Assembly (NCBI GenBank): GCA_009783265.1
Contig: WRHM01000002.1
Coordinates: forward strand, 252,511 to 316,510
Source of the DNA: Oscillospiraceae bacterium
GTDB taxonomy: Bacteria > Bacillota > Clostridia > Oscillospirales > WRJC01
DNA: 64,000 nucleotides
Reading direction: 5' to 3'
Shown: positions 56,813 through 64,000 of the stretch, one piece after another
How the letters are laid out: every line of letters begins with the position of its first letter
How positions within the stretch are numbered: the first letter of the stretch is position 1
Notes under the pieces: generated by a model
Seen by the model: only the letters and a program-made list of their open reading frames with translations
Databases searched by the model: none
Told to the model about the DNA's origin: nothing
Made by a program: the position numbers and the translations under genes

Positions 56813-57973
56813 ATGAGTATAAATTCTGACACTAATAATAATAACGGCGGCAAAAATAAAATATTAAAAATTGCGCGCGGAATTATAATCGCGGTATTGA
56901 CCCTCGCGGGACTTTTTGTGTTTTTTAATTATTTGATTTTCTGGTTTTTGCCGTTTATTACGGCATGGATAATCGCGCTTATGATTCAGCCCGCTGTAAA
57001 TTTTCTGCATAAAAAAATAAAAATACCGAAAAACCCGGCGACAATTTTGTTTCTCCTTCTTTTATTTATAATTCTCGGAATTATTATATTTTTTATAATT
57101 GACAGGATTTTTTATGAACTATCGTCTTTATCAAAAAATTTTTCGCTTGCTGAAGCGACAAATAAAGTTTCGGATATAATAAATAATTTTTTCGCGTGGC
57201 TTGAAAAATCTTTAGCCAGCATTCCCGTTTTAAACAACAAAAATATAACCGGAGACATAAAAGAAATCATAAACACAGAAATAATCAACATGCTTACTCA
57301 GTTCAGCGTTGATATTGTCTCGCAAATTCCGTCGTATATAAAATCAATTATTATCACTATACCAAAAATTTTTATTTATACCCTTGTAACAATCGTCTCA
57401 ACTTTTTATATTTCATTCGATTATCAAAAAATCAATAAATTTATAGCGATACAATTACCCGAGAAAGCGAGAAATGTTATTATAGATATAAAATCAAGAT
57501 TTCTTGAAGCGATTTATAAATATATAAAAGCGTATTTTACTATTTTTATAATCGCGTATTCAGAACTGACCGCAGGATTTTTAATTATCGGGATAAATTA
57601 CGCTTTCAGTATTGCATTATTAGTCGCTGTAGTCGATATTCTGCCCATTATCGGAATGGGAGCGGTTTTGATTCCCTGGGGAATAATAGCAATAATCCAA
57701 AAAGATTATTTTACAGGTTTCGCGCTTTTGATTTTATATTCTGTTATTTTAATAATAAGAAATATAATCGAGCCTAAAATCGTAGGTTCAAGCATAGGGC
57801 TTTATCCTGTCGTAACTCTGATCTCGATGTTTGTCGGATATAATATCATCGGATTTGCGGGGATATTTTTATTTCCCATAATTATATTAATATTAAAAAA
57901 TCTTAACGACGAAGGAAAAATCAATATCTGGAAAAATATAAAAAAAGACGATAAACCCGATAATAACTTATAA
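56813..57973 (+). CDS. AI-2E/YtvI-like membrane transporter
   Basis: This is a 386-residue integral membrane protein with about eight helices and the AI-2E family carboxyl segment LAVVDILPIIGMG-like (VDILPIIGMGAVLIPWG) and IEPKIVGSSIGLYPVV. The amino end is short and polar. YtvI proteins in Bacilli act in sporulation; others in the family export small molecules. The length and the FLPFITAWIIALMIQP opening fit the YtvI branch. A bidirectional terminator follows the stop. Confidence 0.85.
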   Translation: MSINSDTNNNNGGKNKILKIARGIIIAVLTLAGLFVFFNYLIFWFLPFITAWIIALMIQPAVNFLHKKIKIPKNPATILFLLLLFIILGIIIFFIIDRIFYELSSLSKNFSLAEATNKVSDIINNFFAWLEKSLASIPVLNNKNITGDIKEIINTEIINMLTQFSVDIVSQIPSYIKSIIITIPKIFIYTLVTIVSTFYISFDYQKINKFIAIQLPEKARNVIIDIKSRFLEAIYKYIKAYFTIFIIAYSELTAGFLIIGINYAFSIALLVAVVDILPIIGMGAVLIPWGIIAIIQKDYFTGFALLILYSVILIIRNIIEPKIVGSSIGLYPVVTLISMFVGYNIIGFAGIFLFPIIILILKNLNDEGKINIWKNIKKDDKPDNNL

Positions 57974-57990
57974 TTAATCTATATATAATA

Positions 57991-58012
57991 ACAGCGGCAT
58001 TAATGCCGCTGT
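57991..58012. terminator. Bidirectional terminator
   Basis: ACAGCGGCAT pairs perfectly with ATGCCGCTGT around TA, with T-runs on both sides, between convergent genes ending at 57973 and 58020. Confidence 0.85.
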
Positions 58013-58019
58013 TATTATA

Positions 58020-59558
58020 TTATTCTAAATCTTCTATTGTGGCTATTGTTTTTTCTAATTTATCCTGCGCTTTAAGAAGATTTTTTTCGATTGCCGAAGT
58101 AAAATCGCCCGATCTTTTTTTGAGAACGTCCTGTATCGCCTTATGCATTCCCCAGTCAAACATTTCATCGATCGATATAACTTTATTTTTTATTATTATA
58201 TCGAGCATTTCTTCAGAATCGTTATCGCGCGAATATTTGCCTTTGAGCGTTTTTTCATAATATGCCGGAAGCAGCCCGTATTTTGATTCGGCGCACATAG
58301 CTTCAAGAATCTGCCCCGTACGTTCAAGATTTGTATTTGTCACCGGAATAACCATTAAATTTATACAGGAACTGTCGGCAAAACACATATATTCAGTTTG
58401 ATTTTGGTCGGCTTTCGGGGGCGGAAGTATTCCAAATTCAGTATCTGTGGACCTCATTCTTTCCGCAAGCTGCAAAACCTCAGCGAAAAACAATCCTCTC
58501 TTATCCTCAAAAACATCCTGTAGCACATATTCCGGATGCTGCGAATTTATACGCGTATAATCAGAATCAAACATTACTGCGTCTTTAGTCAATAATATAT
58601 CATTTATTTTTTGCAGTATCTGCATACATTTTTCGCTTCCGACTGATATAACCGGAATGCCGTCTTTGTCTTTTATTATAGTCTGCTCTCCCGCGGCGTA
58701 AAACATATTTATAGTTATACCTGACTGGACAAGATACCCGTAACGGTCATTTTCGTCCATTTTTCCGTCGCCGTTTACATCAAGAGAAATATCTTTGCAC
58801 ATATTATAAAAATTATCGAGATTCCATTTGTTTTCCCTTACGATTTTATACGGGTCGTCGAGCCCGAAATCTGCAATCATATTTTTATTAAATAAAATCA
58901 CCCTGAAAGCGTTGTTATTAGTTGCGATTACGTCGCCGGTAGCCCCGAATGTTTTGTTTGCAACAGAAAGTTGATTTATAATAGACTGATCCCACCATGA
59001 TTTTGAAAAATCCAAATACGGAACTTCATTTAAGTTTACAAGACACCCGTTAATTATAAGAGATCCCGTCTGGCTTTGGCGTATAAACATAGCGTCGTAT
59101 GTGTCAGTTCCGGATAATATTACTTTTTTAATTGACGGCGCCTGCCAGTTTGACAAAGTAGTGGGAGTCCCGACAATTTCAAAATTATATTTTTCTTCAA
59201 GATATGTATTTCTCTCAAAAACCGTGTCGTTTATTATTTCACCGTTTATTTCTTCTGCAACAATATCTCTCAATCCCCAGACTCCGGCTTCAACCAAACT
59301 GCTGTAAAATATTCTGAATTTATATCCGTCCAAATCTAAATCGTCGGGAATATCCGGCAGGAGTTTAACTTCAATATTATTATCTGTTTGGGAATTTTCT
59401 TCTTCGGATATTATATTTTCGTTATTGTCCTGAACTGAATCCGAATCATTTTTTTGGTTTTCGTCGGCAGTATTGCCATTATCTTTTCCGCAGGCAAAAA
59501 ACATAACCGTACATAAAATAATAATTAAGCAAAACAAACAAATTATAATTTTTTTCAT
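58020..59558 (-). CDS. Extracellular solute-binding lipoprotein, paralogue 4
   Basis: The 512-residue lipoprotein has a lipobox near FFACG, a Glu/Asn-rich linker and the same domain as the other three paralogues: PDDLDLDGYKFRIFY, YLEEKYNFEI, KSWWDQSIINQLSV and the calcium-loop-like DVNGDGKMDENDRYG after the WNLDNFYNMCKD helix. It is most similar to the gene at 9003-10508. AAAGGA lies upstream of the start. It is monocistronic, has no transport partner and probably captures a glycan-derived ligand. Confidence 0.85.
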   Translation of the reverse strand: MKKIIICLFCLIIILCTVMFFACGKDNGNTADENQKNDSDSVQDNNENIISEEENSQTDNNIEVKLLPDIPDDLDLDGYKFRIFYSSLVEAGVWGLRDIVAEEINGEIINDTVFERNTYLEEKYNFEIVGTPTTLSNWQAPSIKKVILSGTDTYDAMFIRQSQTGSLIINGCLVNLNEVPYLDFSKSWWDQSIINQLSVANKTFGATGDVIATNNNAFRVILFNKNMIADFGLDDPYKIVRENKWNLDNFYNMCKDISLDVNGDGKMDENDRYGYLVQSGITINMFYAAGEQTIIKDKDGIPVISVGSEKCMQILQKINDILLTKDAVMFDSDYTRINSQHPEYVLQDVFEDKRGLFFAEVLQLAERMRSTDTEFGILPPPKADQNQTEYMCFADSSCINLMVIPVTNTNLERTGQILEAMCAESKYGLLPAYYEKTLKGKYSRDNDSEEMLDIIIKNKVISIDEMFDWGMHKAIQDVLKKRSGDFTSAIEKNLLKAQDKLEKTIATIEDLE

Positions 59559-59613
59559 AAAATCAACGATCCTTTCTTAATTTTCAAAATTATTATATAT
59601 TTTATATTAATAT

Positions 59614-60195
59614 TTAAAATTTCACTTCATAAACAGGTTTGTATATGATTTTAGTATATTTTCTCTCGCCGTATGTTTCTATTATTTGAACGCTTTCCAT
59701 AAGAGTCAAAGAATTTATCAATAAATCTACCGGTTTAAATTTTATATATTTTATATCCTGTAATCGTTTAAATCCTATTTTTCTCGCCAATGTGACATGA
59801 GGTTTGAATTTTTGATTGCTGTCGTTTATTTTTATATTATATTCCGCAAGCTCCCCGATAATATTTTTGTTTATTTTATTTATAATATCTATATCTTCCG
59901 GATTAATTTTTAATCCTACCCATAATAATTCGTCTCCCGGGCGTTTAAAAGTCCCAAGCCCGTCTATTACGGCTTTTATTTGCGGCGGGTTTATTTTTGA
60001 TATAATATTATCAGCAACTTTTTTTAAATCGCTGAGTTTATCCGGCTCGCATTCGCCGATAAATACCAGAGTTATATGAAAATTATCTTTTTCCGTAAAA
60101 TTACCCCTGACAGTATATTTTTTTATCTCTTTTAAATTTTCAAATAACGCTTCTTTTATATTATTTTCAAAATTTACGGCATAAAATAAACGCAT
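59614..60195 (-). CDS. thpR: RNA 2',3'-cyclic phosphodiesterase ThpR
   Basis: The 193-residue 2H phosphoesterase has both H-x-T motifs, HITLVFIG near residue 41 and HVTLARK near residue 136. It opens 2',3'-cyclic phosphates and was first known as a 2'-5' RNA ligase. The ATG at 60195 follows AAGGAG, and the longer frame to 60222 crosses this site, so 60195 is chosen. It is divergent from rplU. Confidence 0.9.
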   Translation of the reverse strand: MRLFYAVNFENNIKEALFENLKEIKKYTVRGNFTEKDNFHITLVFIGECEPDKLSDLKKVADNIISKINPPQIKAVIDGLGTFKRPGDELLWVGLKINPEDIDIINKINKNIIGELAEYNIKINDSNQKFKPHVTLARKIGFKRLQDIKYIKFKPVDLLINSLTLMESVQIIETYGERKYTKIIYKPVYEVKF

Positions 60196-60240
60196 GATAT
60201 TCTTTTCTCCTTGAAAAATCAAATTATTTTAAAAAATCTA

Positions 60241-60270
60241 TTGACATTGCCTGTATTTTTATGATATAAT
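60241..60270 (+). promoter_or_regulatory. Sigma-A promoter of rplU
   Basis: TTGACA (60241-60246) and TATAAT (60265-60270) are 18 bases apart. It lies directly before the L21 leader fold. Confidence 0.75.
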
Positions 60271-60279
60271 ATTATTCGC

Positions 60280-60341
60280 CGCTTATGTAAGGCTTTAAAT
60301 ATTTTGTGAATATAAAACAAAATTGCCTTAATAACATAGCG
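60280..60341 (+). promoter_or_regulatory. Ribosomal protein L21 leader
   Basis: CGCTTATGTAAGGC (60280-60293) pairs with GCCTTAATAACATAGCG (60325-60341) as a bulged helix, ahead of rplU. It matches the position and pairing style of the Firmicute L21 leader, which controls the rplU-rpmA operon autogenously. Confidence 0.75.
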
Positions 60342-60369
60342 AGTCTTAATTGAAAGAGAGGTGCTTTTC

Positions 60370-60684
60370 GTGTTTGCAGTAGTTCAGATAGGCGGGAAGC
60401 AGTACAAAGTACAGGAAGGCGATATTATCTTTGTCGAAAGATTAGCCGGCGAAGAAAACGAAACTGTTGAATTTACCGATGTTATTGCAGTTTCAAAAAG
60501 CGACGGCGATTTTATTACTGGCAATCCGACAGTTTCCGGGGCGTCAGTCAGCGCAAATATAATAAAACACGGCAAAGACAAAAAAATCTATGTAATGACT
60601 TATAAATCAAAGAAAAACGAAAAACGTAAAATAGGTCACAGACAGCCGAACACAAAAATCCAGATAAAAACCATAACAGTTTAA
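60370..60684 (+). CDS. rplU: 50S ribosomal protein L21
   Basis: L21 has 104 residues and starts at GTG 60370, giving FAVVQIGGKQYKVQEGD; a GTG at 60361 would add three residues not usual in the family. The carboxyl part has KIYVMTYKSKKNEKRKIGHRQPNT, the L21 signature, and the RNA-binding basic tail. In most Firmicutes a prp (ysxB) gene follows; here the next gene is rpmA after a 93-base gap with no coding frame. Confidence 0.96.
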   Translation: MFAVVQIGGKQYKVQEGDIIFVERLAGEENETVEFTDVIAVSKSDGDFITGNPTVSGASVSANIIKHGKDKKIYVMTYKSKKNEKRKIGHRQPNTKIQIKTITV

Positions 60685-60777
60685 TTTATAATTTAAAACA
60701 AGTATATCATAAATCAAAATATTTTTCAATAATTATTTATTTAATCTTAATTTTAGTATTCGAGGAGGTGCAATTTA

Positions 60778-61038
60778 ATGGCACATAAAAAAGGCATGGG
60801 TTCCACGAAAAACGGGCGCGATTCCGAATCGAAACGGCTCGGCGTCAAAAAAGCCGACGGGCAGTCTGTTATCGCCGGAAATATTTTAGTACGGCAGAGG
60901 GGAACCAAAATACATCCCGGTATAAACGTAAGACGCGGCTCAGACGATACTCTTTTCGCAGTATCAGACGGGAAAGTAAAATTCGAGTATTTCAAGAAAG
61001 ACAAAAAGCGCGTTAGCGTATACGCAGAAGCTGAGTAA
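60778..61038 (+). CDS. rpmA: 50S ribosomal protein L27 without the Firmicute propeptide
   Basis: L27 (86 residues) sits at the peptidyl transferase centre with its amino end. It starts directly [16 protein letters not shown], whereas most Firmicute L27 carries a propeptide cleaved by Prp to expose such an end. The GGAGGTG site and ATG leave no room for the propeptide upstream. The body [18 protein letters not shown] is canonical. It is followed by a strong terminator. Confidence 0.96.
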   Translation: MAHKKGMGSTKNGRDSESKRLGVKKADGQSVIAGNILVRQRGTKIHPGINVRRGSDDTLFAVSDGKVKFEYFKKDKKRVSVYAEAE

Positions 61039-61050
61039 TATAATAATATA

Positions 61051-61103
61051 AAACACAAAAAAGAAACACTGATAATTTAAAGTGTTTCTCTTTTTGTGTT
61101 TTT
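61051..61103 (+). terminator. Rho-independent terminator of rplU-rpmA
   Basis: AAACACAAAAAAGAAACACT pairs with AGTGTTTC...TTTTTGTGTTTT over about 18 positions, ending in a T-run. Confidence 0.85.
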
Positions 61104-61160
61104 TGTAATTATTCCGGCAGATGAAATTTGATAAACGAAGAAAAAGCTTGTACTGTTTTG

Positions 61161-61592
61161 CTATTTGGTCTCTAAAACCGGGCCTTCTCCCACAACAAAT
61201 TTACCATTATAATACCGATTGCGAATATGTCCCGCTTCTTCAATCCACCCGTCAATACCTAAGAGCTTCATTCTGCAAAGATTATATACTTTCATATTGT
61301 GTGGATAATTTGCGCCTTGTGCAGTCGGAGCCAATAAGCCGCACGGAAATTTATTACACTCAAAACAATATGTAACGCCTTTTTTCTGTGCGCAGGCCCA
61401 TGTTGCGCACTCTCCTTTCACAAAATGACATCTGCCGTTGACAGCCCTGCAACCTTTGCACCCGACTTCTTCAAGTGCGATTTTTAAAGAATCGGCGACT
61501 TCTTTTCTTTTTTCATCTGTAAGATTCTCTTTATGCGCAGGACAATTAAAGCAATCCAATCCGCAAGGAGCTGTCTGATACCTTTTATCCAT
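61161..61592 (-). CDS. DUF3795-type cysteine-rich protein, copy 2
   Basis: The 143-residue protein shows the DUF3795 order of cysteines: APCGLDCFNCPAHK, GCKGCRAVNGRCHFVKGEC, CAQKKGVTYCFECNKFPC. A longer carboxyl arm (MKVYNLCRMKLLGIDGWIEEAG) distinguishes it from the copy at 50579. The eleven or so cysteines could hold zinc or a cluster. It is separate from the first copy and faces rpmA's terminator. Confidence 0.85.
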   Translation of the reverse strand: MDKRYQTAPCGLDCFNCPAHKENLTDEKRKEVADSLKIALEEVGCKGCRAVNGRCHFVKGECATWACAQKKGVTYCFECNKFPCGLLAPTAQGANYPHNMKVYNLCRMKLLGIDGWIEEAGHIRNRYYNGKFVVGEGPVLETK

Positions 61593-61634
61593 ATAATTTC
61601 CCCCCGAAAATATAAATTATATAATAATAAATAT

Positions 61635-62666
61635 TTATTTTACCAAACTAAACGCATACTCAGTCGCAGACTTGAATTCTTCGCCTTTTTTGAATACGCA
61701 TTGCGGGAAATTCGGCAAATTCGGCGTGTTCGGGCTAAACTGCGTTTCAAGGCAAAAAGCCCCGTATTTTCCGCGGTGAACCCCGTTTTTAAATGTTTCG
61801 TTAAGATTTAGCCCTATATAAAGCTGTATCGCCGGCATATCAGTATATGTAGTCATTTCTATCCCGGTATCGGGATTAGACGCAATCGCGGCTTTACGCC
61901 ATACGCCCGGCTCACCCAAAACAAAATTATGGTCGTACCCGCCAATATCTATTGATTTTGCGTCGTCGCCTATGAGTTTAGGGGAAGTAAAATCAAATAC
62001 TGTATTTTTTACCGTCGCTATTTCTCCCGTAGTAATCAGCGCGTCGTCAACAGGCGTGTAATTTTCCGCGAATAATTGCAGTTTAGTATTTAAAATATCT
62101 TCTGCTTCATCTCCGCCAAGATTAAAATAAGCGTGATTTGTCATGTTTATTATAGTATCGCCGTCCGGTACCGCTGAATATTCTAATCTCAACGAATTTT
62201 GCGCAGTTAAAACATAACGGACGATAATTTTTAATTCAGCCGGGAAATTTTCTTCTCCGTCGGGGCTTGTATATGAAAAAGCCACGCTTGGGTCGTCGCC
62301 GTCTGAAATACCGTAAACATTCCATACGCGTTTATTAAAACCGACCCGTCCGCCATGAAGATTATTCTCTCCGTTATTTTTGTATAAATTATATTCTTTG
62401 CCGTTGAGCGTAAATTTTGCGCCGCCTATTCTATTGCCGTAACGCCCAACTAACGCGCCCTGAAAAGATCTTCCGTTTAAATAACCGTCAAGATCGTCAT
62501 AACCCAGCATTACGTCTGTAAAACCGCCGCTTTTATTCGGAACGCAAAGATTTACGATTGCACCGCCGTAATTTGTCAGTGAAACGCTCATGCCGTTTTT
62601 ATTTGTCAGCGTTATAAGATAAGTTTTATATCCGTCCGCGAATCCCCATTCGATTTTTTTAACCAT
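61635..62666 (-). CDS. galM: Aldose 1-epimerase (galactose mutarotase)
   Basis: The 343-residue mutarotase has NHAYFNLGG (catalytic His), LHGGRVGFNKRVW, DHNFVLG and the catalytic Glu in FCLETQFSPNTPN. ATG at 62666 follows AGGAGG; the longer frame to 62744 lacks a site of its own. It feeds the Leloir pathway, in keeping with the beta-galactosidase at 24.8 kb, although galK/T/E are not in the window. No signal peptide. Confidence 0.94.
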   Translation of the reverse strand: MVKKIEWGFADGYKTYLITLTNKNGMSVSLTNYGGAIVNLCVPNKSGGFTDVMLGYDDLDGYLNGRSFQGALVGRYGNRIGGAKFTLNGKEYNLYKNNGENNLHGGRVGFNKRVWNVYGISDGDDPSVAFSYTSPDGEENFPAELKIIVRYVLTAQNSLRLEYSAVPDGDTIINMTNHAYFNLGGDEAEDILNTKLQLFAENYTPVDDALITTGEIATVKNTVFDFTSPKLIGDDAKSIDIGGYDHNFVLGEPGVWRKAAIASNPDTGIEMTTYTDMPAIQLYIGLNLNETFKNGVHRGKYGAFCLETQFSPNTPNLPNFPQCVFKKGEEFKSATEYAFSLVK

Positions 62667-62733
62667 TTTGTTTCCTCCTGATATTTTATTTATTTTTATT
62701 ATAAAATTTATAATTATTATACTATTTATATTT

Positions 62734-63507
62734 TTAGTTGTCAACGTATAATTCAGAATATACTTTTTTCAAAACTTCGCCAATCTTTTCGTTTATTGAT
62801 ATATCAAATATTTTATCGTAATCAGTTGTGGTTTTATTTATGATTACGCTTTTTTTATTTGTATTTTTGTTATCAGAAAAAAAGCAGCTTACATAATATG
62901 CCGCGGGATAAACTGCGAGAGACGTTCCGCCGACAATCAGCATATCCGCTTTTGTTATATAATTTATCGCAGAATTGACGGCTTCGTAATTTAACTGTTC
63001 TTCGTATAATACAACATCGGGTTTTATTATTCCGCCGCAATTATCGCAATACGGAACGTTTTTTCTCTCTATGATATAGTTCACGTCAAATTTTTTTCGG
63101 CAATCCAAGCAAAAATTATTTTTTACCGTTCCGTGCAGCTCGATAACATTTTTTGAACCCGCTTCCTGATGCAGATTATCTATGTTTTGCGTTATTACGG
63201 CTTTGAGTTTATTTTTTTTTTCGAGTTTCGCGAGAATTTTATGCGCATTATTAGGCTTTGCGTTAAGATAGAGCATTTTTGATTTATAAAAATCATAAAA
63301 TTTTTCTGTGTTTTCAAAAAAATAAGTATGCGAGAGTATAACCTCCGGCGGCGTATTGTATTCTTCGTTTTTATTATATATACCGGAACTGCTGCGGAAA
63401 TCGGGTATGCCGCTCTCTGTCGAAACTCCCGCTCCGCCGAAAAAAACTATATTATTTGACTGATTTATATATTCCGCGAACTTATCTGTTTTTTGCTCAA
63501 GATTCAT
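62734..63507 (-). CDS. cobB: NAD-dependent protein deacylase (sirtuin)
   Basis: The 257-residue Sir2 enzyme has GAGVSTESGIPDFRS, ITQNIDNLH, the catalytic His in ELHGT, zinc cysteines C-x2-C (CLDC) and C-x2-C (CDNC), and the NAD-binding MLIVGGTSLAVYP. It removes acyl groups from lysines. It lies between galM and the MBOAT gene; a partner acetyltransferase is not adjacent. Confidence 0.94.
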   Translation of the reverse strand: MNLEQKTDKFAEYINQSNNIVFFGGAGVSTESGIPDFRSSSGIYNKNEEYNTPPEVILSHTYFFENTEKFYDFYKSKMLYLNAKPNNAHKILAKLEKKNKLKAVITQNIDNLHQEAGSKNVIELHGTVKNNFCLDCRKKFDVNYIIERKNVPYCDNCGGIIKPDVVLYEEQLNYEAVNSAINYITKADMLIVGGTSLAVYPAAYYVSCFFSDNKNTNKKSVIINKTTTDYDKIFDISINEKIGEVLKKVYSELYVDN

Positions 63508-63531
63508 GTTTTATTTCTCCAAATTATTATA

Positions 63532-64000
63532 TTAAAATCTAAAATAGATAAACGGATTATACGCGCCTTTCGCAAGCGTTATTACGCATAATATCAATAC
63601 TATAACAGAAGCCGCATCTATTATATATACCGTTTTTTCGTTTTTTTCAAATATTTTTTTTAATTCCCGCAAAACCGGAGTCGAACATATTATCCCGATT
63701 ATTATCATTATAATTTGCGTAGGGTTAATCAATCCGTTTTTTGAAAGTTCCAGCATACTCCCGGGACCGTTTCTGCCGGCGAGAGCGGAGAGAATAGAGC
63801 CAATATGAGGAATAGACTCGGCCCTGAAGATCACCCAGCCGAACATGAACGCACATATGGTGTAGATATGGCATATTACCGGGATTTTCTCCAGCCTCCC
63901 ACGCAGAAATAACCTCTCCATGATCAGTATCACCCCGAAGTACATCCCCCATACGATGAACGTCCACGCCGCTCCGTGCCACAGCCCCGTCAAGCCCCAT
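63532..64000 (-). CDS. Partial MBOAT O-acyltransferase (AlgI/DltB-like), carboxyl part
   Basis: Only the carboxyl part lies in the window; the frame is open to the right edge. The motif GLTGLWHGAAWTFIVWG contains the catalytic His of membrane-bound O-acyltransferases, followed by helices MFGWVIFRAES and IIMIIIGIICS and an AYNPFIYFRF end typical of AlgI-like proteins that acylate alginate or cell-wall polysaccharide. Base composition rises sharply for the coding stretch beyond about 63740. The acyl acceptor is unknown and no partner is visible here. Confidence 0.88.
   Translation of the reverse strand, partial: WGLTGLWHGAAWTFIVWGMYFGVILIMERLFLRGRLEKIPVICHIYTICAFMFGWVIFRAESIPHIGSILSALAGRNGPGSMLELSKNGLINPTQIIMIIIGIICSTPVLRELKKIFEKNEKTVYIIDAASVIVLILCVITLAKGAYNPFIYFRF

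Overview
The window is AT-rich, densely coded DNA from a Clostridia-type Firmicute, most likely an uncultured gut or rumen anaerobe. The evidence is low GC with strong Shine-Dalgarno sites (AGGAGG), class A RNase P RNA, a PotABCD operon, linked mutS-mutL-miaB, an L21 leader with rplU-rpmA, sporulation-flavoured genes (CotH kinase, a YtvI-like permease, a YjcZ-like micropeptide), and many glycosidases and sugar-type binding lipoproteins. No phage, IS element, CRISPR array or conjugation module was seen.

Layout. 0-4.6 kb: the end of a barrel protein, a small unknown gene, then a YxlE/F/G-like ABC exporter set and an AlkZ-like winged-helix gene. 4.6-8.6 kb: the potABCD operon (minus strand). 8.7-18.7 kb: carbohydrate genes (orphan solute-binding lipoproteins, a beta-propeller glycosidase-like protein, a GH2 beta-mannosidase) followed by PduL, a NifU-like/GGGtGRT pair and a lipoprotein. 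18.7-22.9 kb: two M42 peptidases, a small kinase and murD (minus). 23-32 kb: rnpB, a polysaccharide deacetylase, a GH2 beta-galactosidase, a GNAT enzyme, a URO-D-like protein, an MFS carrier and a cysteine desulfurase. 32-36.8 kb: tRNA-Ala, a binding lipoprotein behind a structured leader, an N-truncated asparagine synthase, and a small protein with an RRXRR-like amino end. 36.8-55.4 kb: a long minus-strand run of GT2, glnS, a methyltransferase, gltX, YfhO-type protein, mutL, APH-like kinase, mutS, DUF3795, miaB, CotH and DUF4430. 55.6-64 kb: hom, YtvI-like permease, a fourth binding lipoprotein, thpR, rplU-rpmA, a second DUF3795 gene, galM, a sirtuin, and an MBOAT acyltransferase cut by the right edge.

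The carbohydrate genes suggest scavenging of mannosides and galactosides. Four paralogous solute-binding lipoproteins are scattered through the window with no permeases next to them. Murein, translation and mismatch-repair genes are core housekeeping.

The most unusual signals are: (1) a GC-rich palindromic repeat family that sits in frame inside coding sequences (twice in murD, once each in mutL and miaB, always in the same orientation and reading frame) and also occurs between genes, recalling the Rickettsia palindromic elements; (2) two or three genes whose only well-placed start codon behind a good ribosome binding site is AUA; (3) a small protein whose amino end resembles the RRXRR domain of IscB-type proteins and which carries a second internal ribosome binding site and ATG; (4) an asparagine synthase lacking the catalytic amino end of its glutaminase domain; and (5) ribosomal protein L27 without the usual Firmicute propeptide, together with the absence of the prp protease gene between rplU and rpmA.
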